Positions 22,800 through 30,574 of a DNA stretch of 36,767 nt are shown piece by piece. The DNA lies in the NCBI GenBank assembly GCA_964358485.1, contig CAYHPY010000031.1, forward strand, positions 1 to 36,767, read 5' to 3'. Both the position numbers and the translations under genes were made by a program. Positions within the stretch are counted from its first letter, which is position 1. Each line of letters starts with the position of its first letter. This DNA comes from CAYHPY01 sp964358485 (GTDB lineage Bacteria; Elusimicrobiota; Elusimicrobia; UBA1565; UBA9628). The notes under the pieces are model-generated. The model worked only from the letters and a program-made list of their open reading frames with translations. It was not told the origin of the DNA and made no database searches.

Positions 22800-23761
22800 C
22801 ACGCTTTGCGGCGGTCCATCGTATAGGCGCTCCCGTTTTTTTCCTTGGCGTTTTTCTTGAGCTCCGCGCCCAGGTGGGAGACCTGCGCGTAAGAATGGAG
22901 TTTCCGGGTCTGGTTGTGGCAGATGCCGATGGCGATGGAAAGCAGGGGAAACTCCCGGATGGCGCCCTGGCGGTCGGTGGAGACGATCTTGCCCCGGGCG
23001 CGGTCCTTCTCGTTGTAGAAGGAGGGGGCCATCGCGTCGAACTCCTTGATCACCCGCTTGGCGATGTCCTCCATGTGCTTGGGGTGGGCGATGTAGATGA
23101 AGTCGTCGCCGCCGATGTGCCCCACGAAATGCGGGTCGTCGGTGTCGTCCCGGGAGACCCGGATGAGAAGCTGGGCGGTGGCTTTGATGACGTGGTCTCC
23201 CGCGTCGTAGCCGTAGGCGTCGTTGAAGGATTTGAATTGGTTCAAGTCGATGTAGAGCACGGCGATCGGCTTGCCTTCATGCAGGGCCTGCTCCACCCGC
23301 CGCTCGATGGCCACGTTGCCGGGAAGGTGGGAGAGAGGATTGGCGTCCAGACCCTGATTGGTGCGCCGGATGATCATGCGGATGCGGGCCATGAGCTCGG
23401 CGACCTCAACGGGTTTGGAGATGAAGTCGTCGGCGCCCAGGTTCAAGCCCTCGACCTTGCTGGCCTTGGTCGCCGTGGCCGATAGGATGATGATCGGCAG
23501 GTGCTGCAACAGCGGGTCCTCCCGGATTTCCTTGCAGACCTCGAATCCGTCCTTCTGCGGCATGACCAAGTCCAGAATGGCGATGTCCGGCGGGTCCTGG
23601 CGGATGGAGGCCAGGGCCTCGTTGCCGTTGATGGCGGTCTGCACCCGGAAGCCCTCCATTTCCAAGGTGTAGCTCAGCAGGCTCAGCAGATCGGGCTCGT
23701 CATCGGCGATCAGGATCCTGGGCTTGGCGCGCCGGCCGCGGTGCGGCTCCGGGGGAGACAC
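22799..23761 (-). CDS. Receiver-GGDEF-like response regulator with GGDDF motif
   Basis: A 320-residue protein. The receiver domain (about 14-130) is intact: DD at 20-21, phosphoacceptor D64 (AILDLVMPQKDG) and K116 (ISKPVE). The second domain (about 145-310) is a GGDEF fold with the metal-binding segment YIDLNQFKSFND (D172). Its active loop reads GGDDF (217-221) where active cyclases have GG(D/E)EF. No RxxD inhibitory site precedes it. It could make c-di-GMP poorly or act as a nucleotide sensor. GTG 23761 lies 5 nt after TATCTT, another leaderless candidate. It heads the operon with tesA, ybbA and ybbP, so signalling output may be tied to envelope lipid handling. Confidence 0.88.
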   Translation of the reverse strand: MSPPEPHRGRRAKPRILIADDEPDLLSLLSYTLEMEGFRVQTAINGNEALASIRQDPPDIAILDLVMPQKDGFEVCKEIREDPLLQHLPIIILSATATKASKVEGLNLGADDFISKPVEVAELMARIRMIIRRTNQGLDANPLSHLPGNVAIERRVEQALHEGKPIAVLYIDLNQFKSFNDAYGYDAGDHVIKATAQLLIRVSRDDTDDPHFVGHIGGDDFIYIAHPKHMEDIAKRVIKEFDAMAPSFYNEKDRARGKIVSTDRQGAIREFPLLSIAIGICHNQTRKLHSYAQVSHLGAELKKNAKEKNGSAYTMDRRKA

Positions 23762-23766
23762 GGCCT

Positions 23767-23772
23767 AAGATA
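23767..23772 (-). promoter_or_regulatory. -10 box of the GGDEF-tesA-ybbAP operon
   Basis: Minus-strand TATCTT, 5 nt before GTG 23761. TGGACA lies 18 bp further upstream as a -35 candidate, next to a run of eight G (23799-23806). Confidence 0.5.
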
Positions 23773-23812
23773 GCTTTTGACGGCGGGGCGTGTCCAACGG
23801 GGGGGGTCCGGC

Positions 23813-24286
23813 TCATTGCCCTAGAATTTTTTCCGCCTTGACCAAAAGGGTTTTAAAGCTGAAGGGGGTTTGAAGGCAATCGAGCGCTCCCGCTTTGAGG
23901 GACTTTTCGCGAAACGACGCGAAATGGCTTGTTCCCGAAAACATGAGGACTTTGAGATTCGCGGTGATAGGGCTTTCCTTTATTCTTATCAGAGCCGTCA
24001 GCCCGTCCATTCTCGGCATGAGGAAGTTCAGAATGATGAGGTCGGGGCGGAGGCTGAGCGCGAGGCCGAGGCACTGGAGGCCGTCTTCCGCGGTATGGAC
24101 CTCATAGCCCTCGCGCGAAAAATATTCCTGGAGGAGGGCCCGAACGTCCGGGTCGTCATCAACCACCAGAATCCTTCCGGCGCGGGCTCGGGAACCCAGA
24201 AGCTCCCGGAGCCATTGAGGCTGGGGCGGCTCCCGTTGGCCGTCGGGCGGGCGCGCCCCGGGCGTGGAGGGGCCGCGTCCGGCCAT
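23813..24286 (-). CDS. Atypical single-domain receiver lacking the phosphoacceptor Asp
   Basis: A 157-residue protein: a Pro/Arg-rich N-terminal tail (about 1-35) and one CheY-like receiver (about 38-155). The acidic pocket (VVDDDPDV) and a Ser in the switch position are kept. The phosphoacceptor is Asn (N87 in LIILNFLMPRMDG, codon AAC) and the conserved Lys is Thr (T140 in CLQTPF). It cannot be phosphorylated in the normal way, so it is probably a constitutive or protein-binding pseudo-receiver. ATG 24286 is preferred because TATCTT lies 11 nt upstream; a TTG at 24298 would add four residues. It lies 51 bp upstream of the receiver-GGDEF operon on the same strand. Confidence 0.85.
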   Translation of the reverse strand: MAGRGPSTPGARPPDGQREPPQPQWLRELLGSRARAGRILVVDDDPDVRALLQEYFSREGYEVHTAEDGLQCLGLALSLRPDLIILNFLMPRMDGLTALIRIKESPITANLKVLMFSGTSHFASFREKSLKAGALDCLQTPFSFKTLLVKAEKILGQ

Positions 24287-24297
24287 TTCATGATCCA

Positions 24298-24342
24298 AAG
24301 ATAAAGTCCTCGGCGCGCGTCGTGAGGGGGTTCCTAAGTATA
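24298..24342 (-). promoter_or_regulatory. Two -10 candidates for the atypical receiver
   Basis: Minus-strand TATACT at 24337-24342 and TATCTT at 24298-24303. The first gives a leader of 30-45 nt; the second would place the start point very close to ATG 24286. Confidence 0.4.
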
Positions 24343-24385
24343 ACCCCGCGGCCCGGATTTCGCCAGGGCAGGCTTGGCGCTCTCA

Positions 24386-24414
24386 TTGACAGCCGCCCCG
24401 GCTCGGGTTATCAT
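24386..24414 (+). promoter_or_regulatory. Sigma-70-type promoter of the TPR membrane protein
   Basis: Consensus TTGACA (24386-24391), a 17-bp spacer and TATCAT (24409-24414), with ATG 24423 eight bases later. This is the clearest leaderless promoter in the window. Confidence 0.75.
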
Positions 24415-24422
24415 GAAACGCG

Positions 24423-26309
24423 ATGCTCGCCGCGGCGCTATCGGTGTTTTTCTCCGTCTCCTCATTGGCGGGCGACTCTCATCCGTTGGATCCGGCCGAT
24501 GTCTCGGAACTCAAAGCCGAGGCGGTGGCGGCCTTCGGGCGGGCCACGACCGCCGCCACTCCCGAGGAGGCGCTGCCGGCCTGCCGCCGGGCGGTGGAAC
24601 TTGATCCCGCGGACCCCCTTTACCGTAATTGGCTCGGGTGGGCCCTTTTTTGGACCCGGGACTATGCCGGGGCGGCGGCGTCTTTCGAGGCGGCGGGGAC
24701 CCAGGTCTGGCATTACTACTACGCAAGAAGCCTCCTGGGGGTCGGGAGGGCCTCCGACGCCCGGGATGAGCTCCGCAAGGCCCGCCGCTCCGACGATCCC
24801 GATCAGAACCATGGGGAGGACGTGACCGCCGAAATCAGCCGGACCTTGCCCTTGCTCGAAAAACACTTCGCCTCGCTGGCCATGGCGCGCGAACGCCTGG
24901 AGAGCGGCGACTTCGACGCCGCCCGGGAATCGGCGCTTTACGCCCGGGACATTTTCCCCTCCCGGGAGGCCGACGAATATTTGCATCAAATTGAGAAGGC
25001 CGGCCGAAATCAGGACCGCCGCCGCCTTCGCTCCGCCTTGGCCGCGGCCGCGGCGGGGGCAGCGGTCCTGATGCTCTTGTCGTCCTTGCGGCGGATCGCG
25101 GGGGCATCTTCTCCCGCGCGGGGGCCGGCAAAAGAGCCGCCGCGATCCGGCTCTCAGGGGGATTTTTGCGAGCCCTGCCTGGCGGCCTCGACGCCGGAGT
25201 CTCCCCCGGACGTCTCTTCCACGGGGGGATTAGGCGCCGAATTCTTCGGCCGCTCCCGCCCTTGCCCGAACTGCGGCTCGGTGGTTCGAACGCTGTGGTG
25301 GACGGCCTTGTTGCCCGCCGTTCCCCGGGATTCCTATCGGTATCTGGACCTGGGCCTGGAGCTCGACGACGACTCAAGCAAGGAGAGTTTCCGCGCCCGC
25401 CGCGTCGGCCTGCGTTGGGGGCAGGTCGCGGGAATCTACGCGGCCGACCTCCTGGTTCTGGCATTGCTGGCCGGAGCGGTCCTGGTCCTCCGCCGCCTGG
25501 AACTCGGCTCCCCGATGGGGCGGTTTGCCTGGGTCTTGCTTGCCGCCTTTCCACCGGCCGCCGCTTTCCTGGTCCGGCTATTGGCGGGAGGCTCGGCGGC
25601 GGACCGGCGTCCGCTGGCCCGGCGTTACGAGGACGCCCGCCGCCGATTGTTGGGAACGGCTCCGCCCCCTGCCCCCGCAGTCCAGGCCGAGAAAGCCCTC
25701 AGGCTGGAGGCCTGGAAACCGCCCTCTCCGGAGGAGATACGGGCCGGCTTTCATGATCCGGCGCGGGCCCTGGCCGTGGTCAGCTATTGCCTAGGATCCG
25801 GGCGGAGCGCCGACTTCATCGCCATTGTCCAGGCGGAACCATCCTCCTTCCAACGCGCTTACGCGAGGAGTTTTCTCCTGGCCGGCGACTACGACTCCGC
25901 ACGGAGGTTATGGGTCAGGGCCGAGGACCTCTCGGGCCCCGAGCAAAGGCTTCGGGACTTTCTAAACGCGGCTTTCGCCAGGCGCCCTTCGGCGGGAGGC
26001 TTCACCGAGCAGAACCGTTACCTGGAACGGCTGGCCCTGGCCGAGGAGTTGGCCCGCGGAGCTTTCGATGCCGAGGCGGCCGCCGTCGCCCAGGCCGCTC
26101 CGGAAAGGCAAAGGGTCAGCCTTGCCGCGGCATGCCTCAGGGGCGGGTCGGCGCAAGCCGCCCTCCAAACGCTGGAGAGCATGCCCCGAACCTCTTGGTC
26201 CGACAAGGAATTCGCCTGCGCCGCCCGGGCCTTGCACCGATTGGGCAAGCGCGCCCAAGCGCGTTCCCTGTTGGCGGAGGCCCGGAGTAGGTCCGTTACC
26301 AAAAAATAA
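24423..26309 (+). CDS. TPR-containing membrane protein with zinc ribbon, unknown function
   Basis: A 628-residue protein with a signal peptide (MLAAALSVFFSVSSLAG). Next come TPR-like repeats (about 30-190) with the motif of paired Ala-rich helices (PACRRAVELDPADPLYRNWLGWALF). A transmembrane helix (about 203-220) is followed by a cytoplasmic zinc ribbon (CEPC about 242 and CPNC about 280) with a Ser/Pro linker between the knuckles. Two more hydrophobic helices follow (about 340-362 and 368-388). The C-terminal part (about 410-628) is again helical and TPR-like, so repeats may lie on both sides of the membrane. The start is fixed by the promoter eight bases upstream. No family is recognised. 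It is monocistronic by spacing. Confidence 0.75.
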   Translation: MLAAALSVFFSVSSLAGDSHPLDPADVSELKAEAVAAFGRATTAATPEEALPACRRAVELDPADPLYRNWLGWALFWTRDYAGAAASFEAAGTQVWHYYYARSLLGVGRASDARDELRKARRSDDPDQNHGEDVTAEISRTLPLLEKHFASLAMARERLESGDFDAARESALYARDIFPSREADEYLHQIEKAGRNQDRRRLRSALAAAAAGAAVLMLLSSLRRIAGASSPARGPAKEPPRSGSQGDFCEPCLAASTPESPPDVSSTGGLGAEFFGRSRPCPNCGSVVRTLWWTALLPAVPRDSYRYLDLGLELDDDSSKESFRARRVGLRWGQVAGIYAADLLVLALLAGAVLVLRRLELGSPMGRFAWVLLAAFPPAAAFLVRLLAGGSAADRRPLARRYEDARRRLLGTAPPPAPAVQAEKALRLEAWKPPSPEEIRAGFHDPARALAVVSYCLGSGRSADFIAIVQAEPSSFQRAYARSFLLAGDYDSARRLWVRAEDLSGPEQRLRDFLNAAFARRPSAGGFTEQNRYLERLALAEELARGAFDAEAAAVAQAAPERQRVSLAAACLRGGSAQAALQTLESMPRTSWSDKEFACAARALHRLGKRAQARSLLAEARSRSVTKK

Positions 26310-26321
26310 CCTTCCACCTCC

Positions 26322-26350
26322 TTGATAATTCCGTGTTTTGGGGCTACACT
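26322..26350 (+). promoter_or_regulatory. Sigma-70-type promoter of the Cys-rich protein
   Basis: TTGATA (26322-26327), a 17-bp spacer and TACACT (26345-26350). The start point would be about 26357, giving a leader of about 40 nt before ATG 26396. Confidence 0.65.
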
Positions 26351-26395
26351 TCGAAGAACCCCTCTGATCGCGCCGGACTTTGAGTTCGAATATAA

Positions 26396-27703
26396 ATGGA
26401 GCCTGAAAGCGGGTTCATTCGGGCGTTGAACGCCCTGTGGGATGAGGTGGAAAAGGGGGCAGGGCGAGCGCGTGCCCTGTTCTCCCGCCCCGAAACCAAA
26501 AAGGTGCTGATCGGCGCCGCGTTGGCGCTTTCTACCTTGGCCTTTCTGACGCCCCTGGAGATCACCGGACGCCTTCGGGGCGGCGGCGGGGCGCGCGTGG
26601 GATCGACCGTCGGGGCCGGGGAGCGAATTTTTGTTTCTCCCCATGAGAGAGGCCGCTCCCGTCTGCGGGGCGGGCCCAGCGGGAGTGGAGCATCCCTTCA
26701 ATCCGCGGGCCCCAATCGCAAAGAGTCGGAGGAGAGGACCTCGGCCCAGGCGGTCGCGCCGCCCTCCGCCCGGGCCATCGCCGACCTTTCGGAGGTCGTG
26801 GAGCAATCCCCCGCGTCGGCCGAGGAGCAATCGATCGCCGGGGTGGCGCCGGCCCAGGCCCATGCCGCGCCGGGTTCGGGCCAGACGGCCGCGACCGCGC
26901 CGACAACCGCCCCCCCTCCGGCCGCTCCCGCCACTCCCGCCGTCGTCGCCGCCGCGGCCGTCACCCGGGCTCCGGCCGCGCGGCTCGGGGCCGCGCCCCG
27001 CCGCTTGGAGGCCTCGCGCGGATTTTCTTCATCCCAACCGACGAAGATCGCCGCCTCGTCCTTGTCCCGCCTGGGGGACGGGCCGGGCTTTAAAGTCGAG
27101 GCGACCCAGACTCGAAGTTCCTTTGAGTCGGAAGGCGCGGGGGCGGGCGGGGCCTCCATCGGAGGTGGCCAGGCGGAAGCCTCTCTCGGTTCGTCCCCCG
27201 GGGCGGCCCGGGCGGACGCGGCGGCGGCCGGGGCGGGCGCGGGGGCCGCCATGGGGGGCGGTGGAACCGGCGGCATGGCGGAAAACGGCTCGGGCCCCGG
27301 GGGATTGGGCGGGGTCTTGGCCGACAAGAAAAAATGCGATGAAGCGGAGGCGAAGTACGGGCCCGAGCGGGATTCATGGATGCGCCGCCTCAAGGAAATC
27401 GGGGACAAGCGGGCGGCCATGGGCCGGACCTGCCAAAAAATCGGCTGCGTCAAGGCGTTCTGCGAGGCCCTCGTCTGCCGAAGCGTGCGGGTCTGCTACG
27501 ACTACGACAACCCCGCCTGCGTTCGCGAAATTTGCGAACCCCGCCGGCTCAGCTCGATGTACAAGACCTATTGCCATTGCAGCGACTTGCGCTGCGATTT
27601 CGCCCAAGCCTGCCTCAAGACCAACGAGGCCAACTGCAACCAGTTCCGGGCCTGCCCGATGACCGCCAAGCGGGAATGCAGCGTGGCGGATTGCTCCCAG
27701 TAG
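26396..27703 (+). CDS. Membrane-anchored low-complexity protein with a 16-cysteine domain
   Basis: A 435-residue protein. A charged cytoplasmic segment (1-34) precedes one transmembrane helix (about 36-54, VLIGAALALSTLAFLTPL), giving an N-in, C-out anchor. Residues 60-300 are low-complexity Ala/Pro/Gly/Ser, a likely spacer across the periplasm or wall. The last 130 residues hold 16 Cys, mostly 3-8 residues apart (for example CQKIGCVKAFCEALVC). An even count and export suggest up to eight disulfides, though metal binding is possible. No known family. ATG 26396 has no clear Shine-Dalgarno. Upstream ATGs are absent, so the start is reasonable. Confidence 0.75.
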   Translation: MEPESGFIRALNALWDEVEKGAGRARALFSRPETKKVLIGAALALSTLAFLTPLEITGRLRGGGGARVGSTVGAGERIFVSPHERGRSRLRGGPSGSGASLQSAGPNRKESEERTSAQAVAPPSARAIADLSEVVEQSPASAEEQSIAGVAPAQAHAAPGSGQTAATAPTTAPPPAAPATPAVVAAAAVTRAPAARLGAAPRRLEASRGFSSSQPTKIAASSLSRLGDGPGFKVEATQTRSSFESEGAGAGGASIGGGQAEASLGSSPGAARADAAAAGAGAGAAMGGGGTGGMAENGSGPGGLGGVLADKKKCDEAEAKYGPERDSWMRRLKEIGDKRAAMGRTCQKIGCVKAFCEALVCRSVRVCYDYDNPACVREICEPRRLSSMYKTYCHCSDLRCDFAQACLKTNEANCNQFRACPMTAKRECSVADCSQ

Positions 27704-27714
27704 GGATTTTTTTT
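27697..27714 (+). terminator. Weak terminator after the Cys-rich gene
   Basis: A short stem (TCCC, 4-nt loop, GGGA) spans the stop codon and is followed by eight T (27707-27714). The stem is only 4 bp, so efficiency is doubtful. Confidence 0.35.
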
Positions 27715-27748
27715 AGGTCGCCCTGTTTTTGCCCAGGGGGCTAAGTTG

Positions 27749-27754
27749 TAAAAT
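27749..27754 (+). promoter_or_regulatory. -10 box of the serine hydrolase gene
   Basis: TAAAAT preceded by TTG, 6 nt before ATG 27761. The -35 region is weak. This is another leaderless candidate. Confidence 0.5.
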
Positions 27755-27760
27755 CCCTCC

Positions 27761-29104
27761 ATGGGGTTGATCCCGCTCATCTTGGCCGGCGCGGCTTTCG
27801 TGGCGGTCCTTTGCGGTGTGGTCTATCTCTGGCGCATCGCCCCGGCCGGGGCGGGCTATAAGGCCAAGGTCCTCTGCTCGGCGGTGCATGTGTCGCGCCG
27901 GGAGTTTTCGGCCGTCCTGGCCGAGGACGTTTCGGTCGACGCCTACTGGATCATGCGCCTGTTCCAGGCCCGGGAGTATCCTCAATGGAAAGAGGTGGCG
28001 GCCTCGCTTTTTGGCATGCGGCGGGCCTCGGCCGTTTATCGCCCCGGGCGAGGGGCCTCCTTGGTTTACGGAAACCTCCCCGAGCTTCCCCCGCCGCCCG
28101 CGCCGGGGCCTTCGAGCCCATGGGCCAAGGGGGAAACTTCAGCTCGCCTTAAAGAAGCCGTGGACCGGGCGTTTGCCGAGCCCCGTCCCAACCGCCTTAA
28201 ACGGACCCGGGCCGTGGTCATTATAAAGGACGGCCGCCTGCTGGCCGAGCGCTACGCGCCGGGATTTAACGGCGACCAGCCCCTTTGCGGTTGGTCCATG
28301 TCCAAAAGCGTCCTGGCGGCCCTGGCGGGAATCGTCGTGGGAAAGGGCCTCCTGTCGACGGACGCCAAGGAGCTTCTGCCGTCGTGGCGGGGCGGCGACC
28401 CGCGCGGCGAGATCCGGCTTGACGATTTATTGCGCATGCGCAGCGGCCTGGAGTTCGCCGAGATTTACGCCGACCCTTTGTCGGACGTGGTCCAGATGCT
28501 GTTCAACCGCCCGGACGCGGCGGGATTCGCGGCGGGCAAGCCCTTGAAGGCCGAGCCCGGAACGCTCTGGGCCTACGCCAGCGGCACCACCAATATCGTT
28601 TCCAAGATTCTGCGGCAGGCTCTGGAGAAAGCGGGGGAGGATTACGCGAACTTTCCGCGCAAGGCGCTGTTAGATCCGCTGGGGATGGCCAGCGCGGTCT
28701 TTGAGACCGACGAGGCCGGGCATTTCGTCGGTTCCTCCTTCATGTACGCAAGCGCCCGGGATTGGGCGAAATTCGGGCAGTTGTTTTTGGATGACGGGGT
28801 CTGGGCGGGCAAACGCGTTTTGCCGGAGGGCTGGGTGGATTACTGCCGCCGGCCCACCCCGCAAGCCAAGGACGGCCGCTATGGGGCCCATTGGTGGCTC
28901 AAAATTCCCCGGGAAATGGGCGGCGAGACCGCGGCGGCCGCCAAAATCCCCGCCGACGCCTACCACGCCATCGGCCATGAAGGGCAACTTGTGTCCGTGG
29001 TCCCCTCGCGGCGGGTGGTGGCGGTGCGCCTGGGTCTGGCCGTCTACCCGGACGCCTGGGATCAGGCCGATTTCCTTAATGAAGTCCTGGACGCGCTGGC
29101 TTGA
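27761..29104 (+). CDS. Membrane-anchored serine hydrolase (beta-lactamase/PBP-like family)
   Basis: A 447-residue protein with an N-terminal transmembrane helix (about 3-24) and a class C beta-lactamase-like domain (about 125-440). Motif 1 is S179-M-S-K182 with the nucleophile Ser and general-base Lys. Motif 2 is Y272-A-S, the Y-x-N/S equivalent. Motif 3 is probably HEG in IGHEGQ, in the place of KTG. These features fit the broad serine-hydrolase/esterase branch (EstB, 6-aminohexanoate-dimer hydrolase, D-aminopeptidase) better than true antibiotic lactamases. The active domain should face the periplasm. It is followed by the atpZ promoter, so it is not in the ATP synthase operon. Confidence 0.9.
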   Translation: MGLIPLILAGAAFVAVLCGVVYLWRIAPAGAGYKAKVLCSAVHVSRREFSAVLAEDVSVDAYWIMRLFQAREYPQWKEVAASLFGMRRASAVYRPGRGASLVYGNLPELPPPPAPGPSSPWAKGETSARLKEAVDRAFAEPRPNRLKRTRAVVIIKDGRLLAERYAPGFNGDQPLCGWSMSKSVLAALAGIVVGKGLLSTDAKELLPSWRGGDPRGEIRLDDLLRMRSGLEFAEIYADPLSDVVQMLFNRPDAAGFAAGKPLKAEPGTLWAYASGTTNIVSKILRQALEKAGEDYANFPRKALLDPLGMASAVFETDEAGHFVGSSFMYASARDWAKFGQLFLDDGVWAGKRVLPEGWVDYCRRPTPQAKDGRYGAHWWLKIPREMGGETAAAAKIPADAYHAIGHEGQLVSVVPSRRVVAVRLGLAVYPDAWDQADFLNEVLDALA

Positions 29105-29142
29105 GGGGAGGGCCTAGACTGGACCCTGGGCCCTATTTTTTG

Positions 29143-29148
29143 TAGAAT
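29143..29148 (+). promoter_or_regulatory. Probable promoter of the ATP synthase operon
   Basis: TAGAAT with T/G just before it, and TGGACC 17 bp upstream (29120-29125) as a poor -35. ATG 29166 is 17 nt downstream, so the leader is about 11 nt. Confidence 0.5.
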
Positions 29149-29165
29149 CTTGCGCCGTCCGACGA

Positions 29166-29402
29166 ATGCCCGACGATCCCAAGGCGCCTGACGAGAGCAA
29201 AAGCCGCGCTTGGGGTGTGGCCTTCAGCGCCGGTTCCGAGCTCGTGGTCTACGCCCTCGGCGGATTTTTCCTGGGGCAGTGGTTGGACCGCAAGTTCGCC
29301 AATAATGAACCGTACTGTGGGCTGGCGGGCGCCGTCATGGGGATATTCGCTGGCCTTTACCGACTTGTCCGGACTTTTTCGAAGCGCCCGGGCGGCCGCT
29401 AA
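29166..29402 (+). CDS. AtpZ/ATPase gene 1 family membrane protein
   Basis: A 78-residue protein with two hydrophobic helices (about 28-44, VVYALGGFFLGQWLDRKF, and about 53-68, GLAGAVMGIFAGLYRL). The pattern of Gly-rich helices joined by a WLDRKF loop is that of the AtpZ (ATPase gene 1) family found at the head of many F-type ATP synthase operons. There it helps ring assembly or acts with AtpI in cation transport. It is the first gene of the operon here, 17 nt after a -10 box. It overlaps the probable start of the next gene by 38 bp. Confidence 0.8.
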   Translation: MPDDPKAPDESKSRAWGVAFSAGSELVVYALGGFFLGQWLDRKFANNEPYCGLAGAVMGIFAGLYRLVRTFSKRPGGR

Positions 29403-29742
29403 GGGGGCCGCCGAGGGCCTGGTCGTCTCGGCCGCCGCCGGAGCCGGGGCCGCCGCGCTGTGGCGGGGGCCCGGGGAAGCGGCGGGAATCTGGACCGGGG
29501 TCGGTGCGGCGTGGGCCGCGTCGAGCCTGAGCGTGTGGGCCTTGCTCTGGGGCAAGGGGGAAGGCCCGAAGGCTTTCTGGCGGGCCTTTGGGGTGGGGGT
29601 CGCCCTGCGGGCGGCGGTTCTGGGGGCGCTGATGCTCCTGAGCCGGGAAGGCGGGGAGTTGTCGGCCCCGGCGACGCTGTTGGCGTACGTGCTGGCGGTG
29701 TTGGCGCTGTTGATCTTGGAATATCGGCACATAAGGGTTTAA
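29365..29742 (+). CDS. AtpI-like subunit I of ATP synthase
   Basis: About 125 residues with four hydrophobic segments, the layout of AtpI, which guides c-ring assembly. The segments are AEGLVVSAAAGAGAAALW, then GVGAAWAASSLSVWALLW, then GVALRAAVLGALMLLS, then LLAYVLAVLALLILEY. Sequence conservation of this subunit is low, so position (between atpZ and atpB) carries much of the call. The start is uncertain: TTG 29365 gives a clean N-terminus, ATG 29305 would add 20 residues antisense in style to atpZ coding. The stop abuts the atpB ATG. Confidence 0.7.
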   Translation: MSGLFRSARAAAKGAAEGLVVSAAAGAGAAALWRGPGEAAGIWTGVGAAWAASSLSVWALLWGKGEGPKAFWRAFGVGVALRAAVLGALMLLSREGGELSAPATLLAYVLAVLALLILEYRHIRV

Positions 29743-30507
29743 ATGAACTTCGAAGCTCTCCTGGCGCACCACTTGCTCGACCACCAGTACTTCCCCATGT
29801 TCAAGGCCGGGGGAGTCACCTTCGGCATGACCAAGCATCTGGTCATGATGTGGATCGTGGGCGCGCTCTGCTTGACCGTTCTCTCTTTCGCCGCGCGCAG
29901 CCAATCCCGGGTCGGCCTGCTGGTCCGGACGGCGGTGGAGGTCATCATCCTCTATATCCGCGACAACGTCCTGGGCCCGATCTTCGGCCACGCCACCGGC
30001 ACCTACCTTCCGTACTTCCTGACCCTGTTCTTCTTCATCTTCACCTGCAACCTGGCGGGGCTGGTCCCCTACGGATCGACGGTGACGGGCAACATTTCGG
30101 TGACCTTGGCCTTAGCCAGCATGACTTTTTTCCTGATCCATTTCGCCGGGGTCAAGGAGCAGGGCTTGGTCTCCTACATCGCCCACATCGCCCCGGGCGG
30201 CCTGCCCAAGCTCCTGGTGCCGCTTATTTTCTGCATTGAAATCATGGGCCTGTTCGCCAAGTGCATCGCGCTCTGCATCCGTCTTTTCGCCAACATGATC
30301 GCCGGGCACATCGTGTCTTTGGCCTTCCTGTCTTTGATCTTCATCTTCTCGCAGATGAGCCCCTATATCGGGCTTGGGGTGGCTCCGGCGGCGGTGGGCT
30401 TGGCGTTGTTCGTCTATACCCTGGACCTCCTGGTCTCCCTTTTGCAGGCGTACATTTTTACTTTCCTTACCGCCCTGTTCGTCGGCGGTGCGGTTCACCC
30501 GCACTAA
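29743..30507 (+). CDS. atpB: ATP synthase F0 subunit a
   Basis: A 254-residue membrane subunit that forms the proton half-channels next to the c-ring. About five to six helices are visible. The essential Arg is R180 in the signature CIRLFANMIAGH, and the NLAGLVPYGSTVTGNISVT segment is typical. The ATG directly follows the atpI-like TAA, with no spacer. Confidence 0.96.
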   Translation: MNFEALLAHHLLDHQYFPMFKAGGVTFGMTKHLVMMWIVGALCLTVLSFAARSQSRVGLLVRTAVEVIILYIRDNVLGPIFGHATGTYLPYFLTLFFFIFTCNLAGLVPYGSTVTGNISVTLALASMTFFLIHFAGVKEQGLVSYIAHIAPGGLPKLLVPLIFCIEIMGLFAKCIALCIRLFANMIAGHIVSLAFLSLIFIFSQMSPYIGLGVAPAAVGLALFVYTLDLLVSLLQAYIFTFLTALFVGGAVHPH

Positions 30508-30558
30508 ATAGGGCGAGGTCGCAACCGGCGGTCCCTTGAGGACGCGCCGAGAGACGTG

Positions 30559-30567
30559 AAAGGAGGT
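30559..30567 (+). promoter_or_regulatory. Very strong Shine-Dalgarno of atpE
   Basis: AAAGGAGGT, 7 nt before ATG 30575. It is the strongest ribosome site in the operon and fits the need for many c-subunits per complex. Confidence 0.85.
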
Positions 30568-30574
30568 CCAGGTA

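Noticed and set aside
27715..27740. Terminator hairpin CCCTG...CAGGG after the Cys-rich gene
   Set aside because: Five-bp stem with no T tract behind it; it lies in the -35 zone of the next promoter instead.
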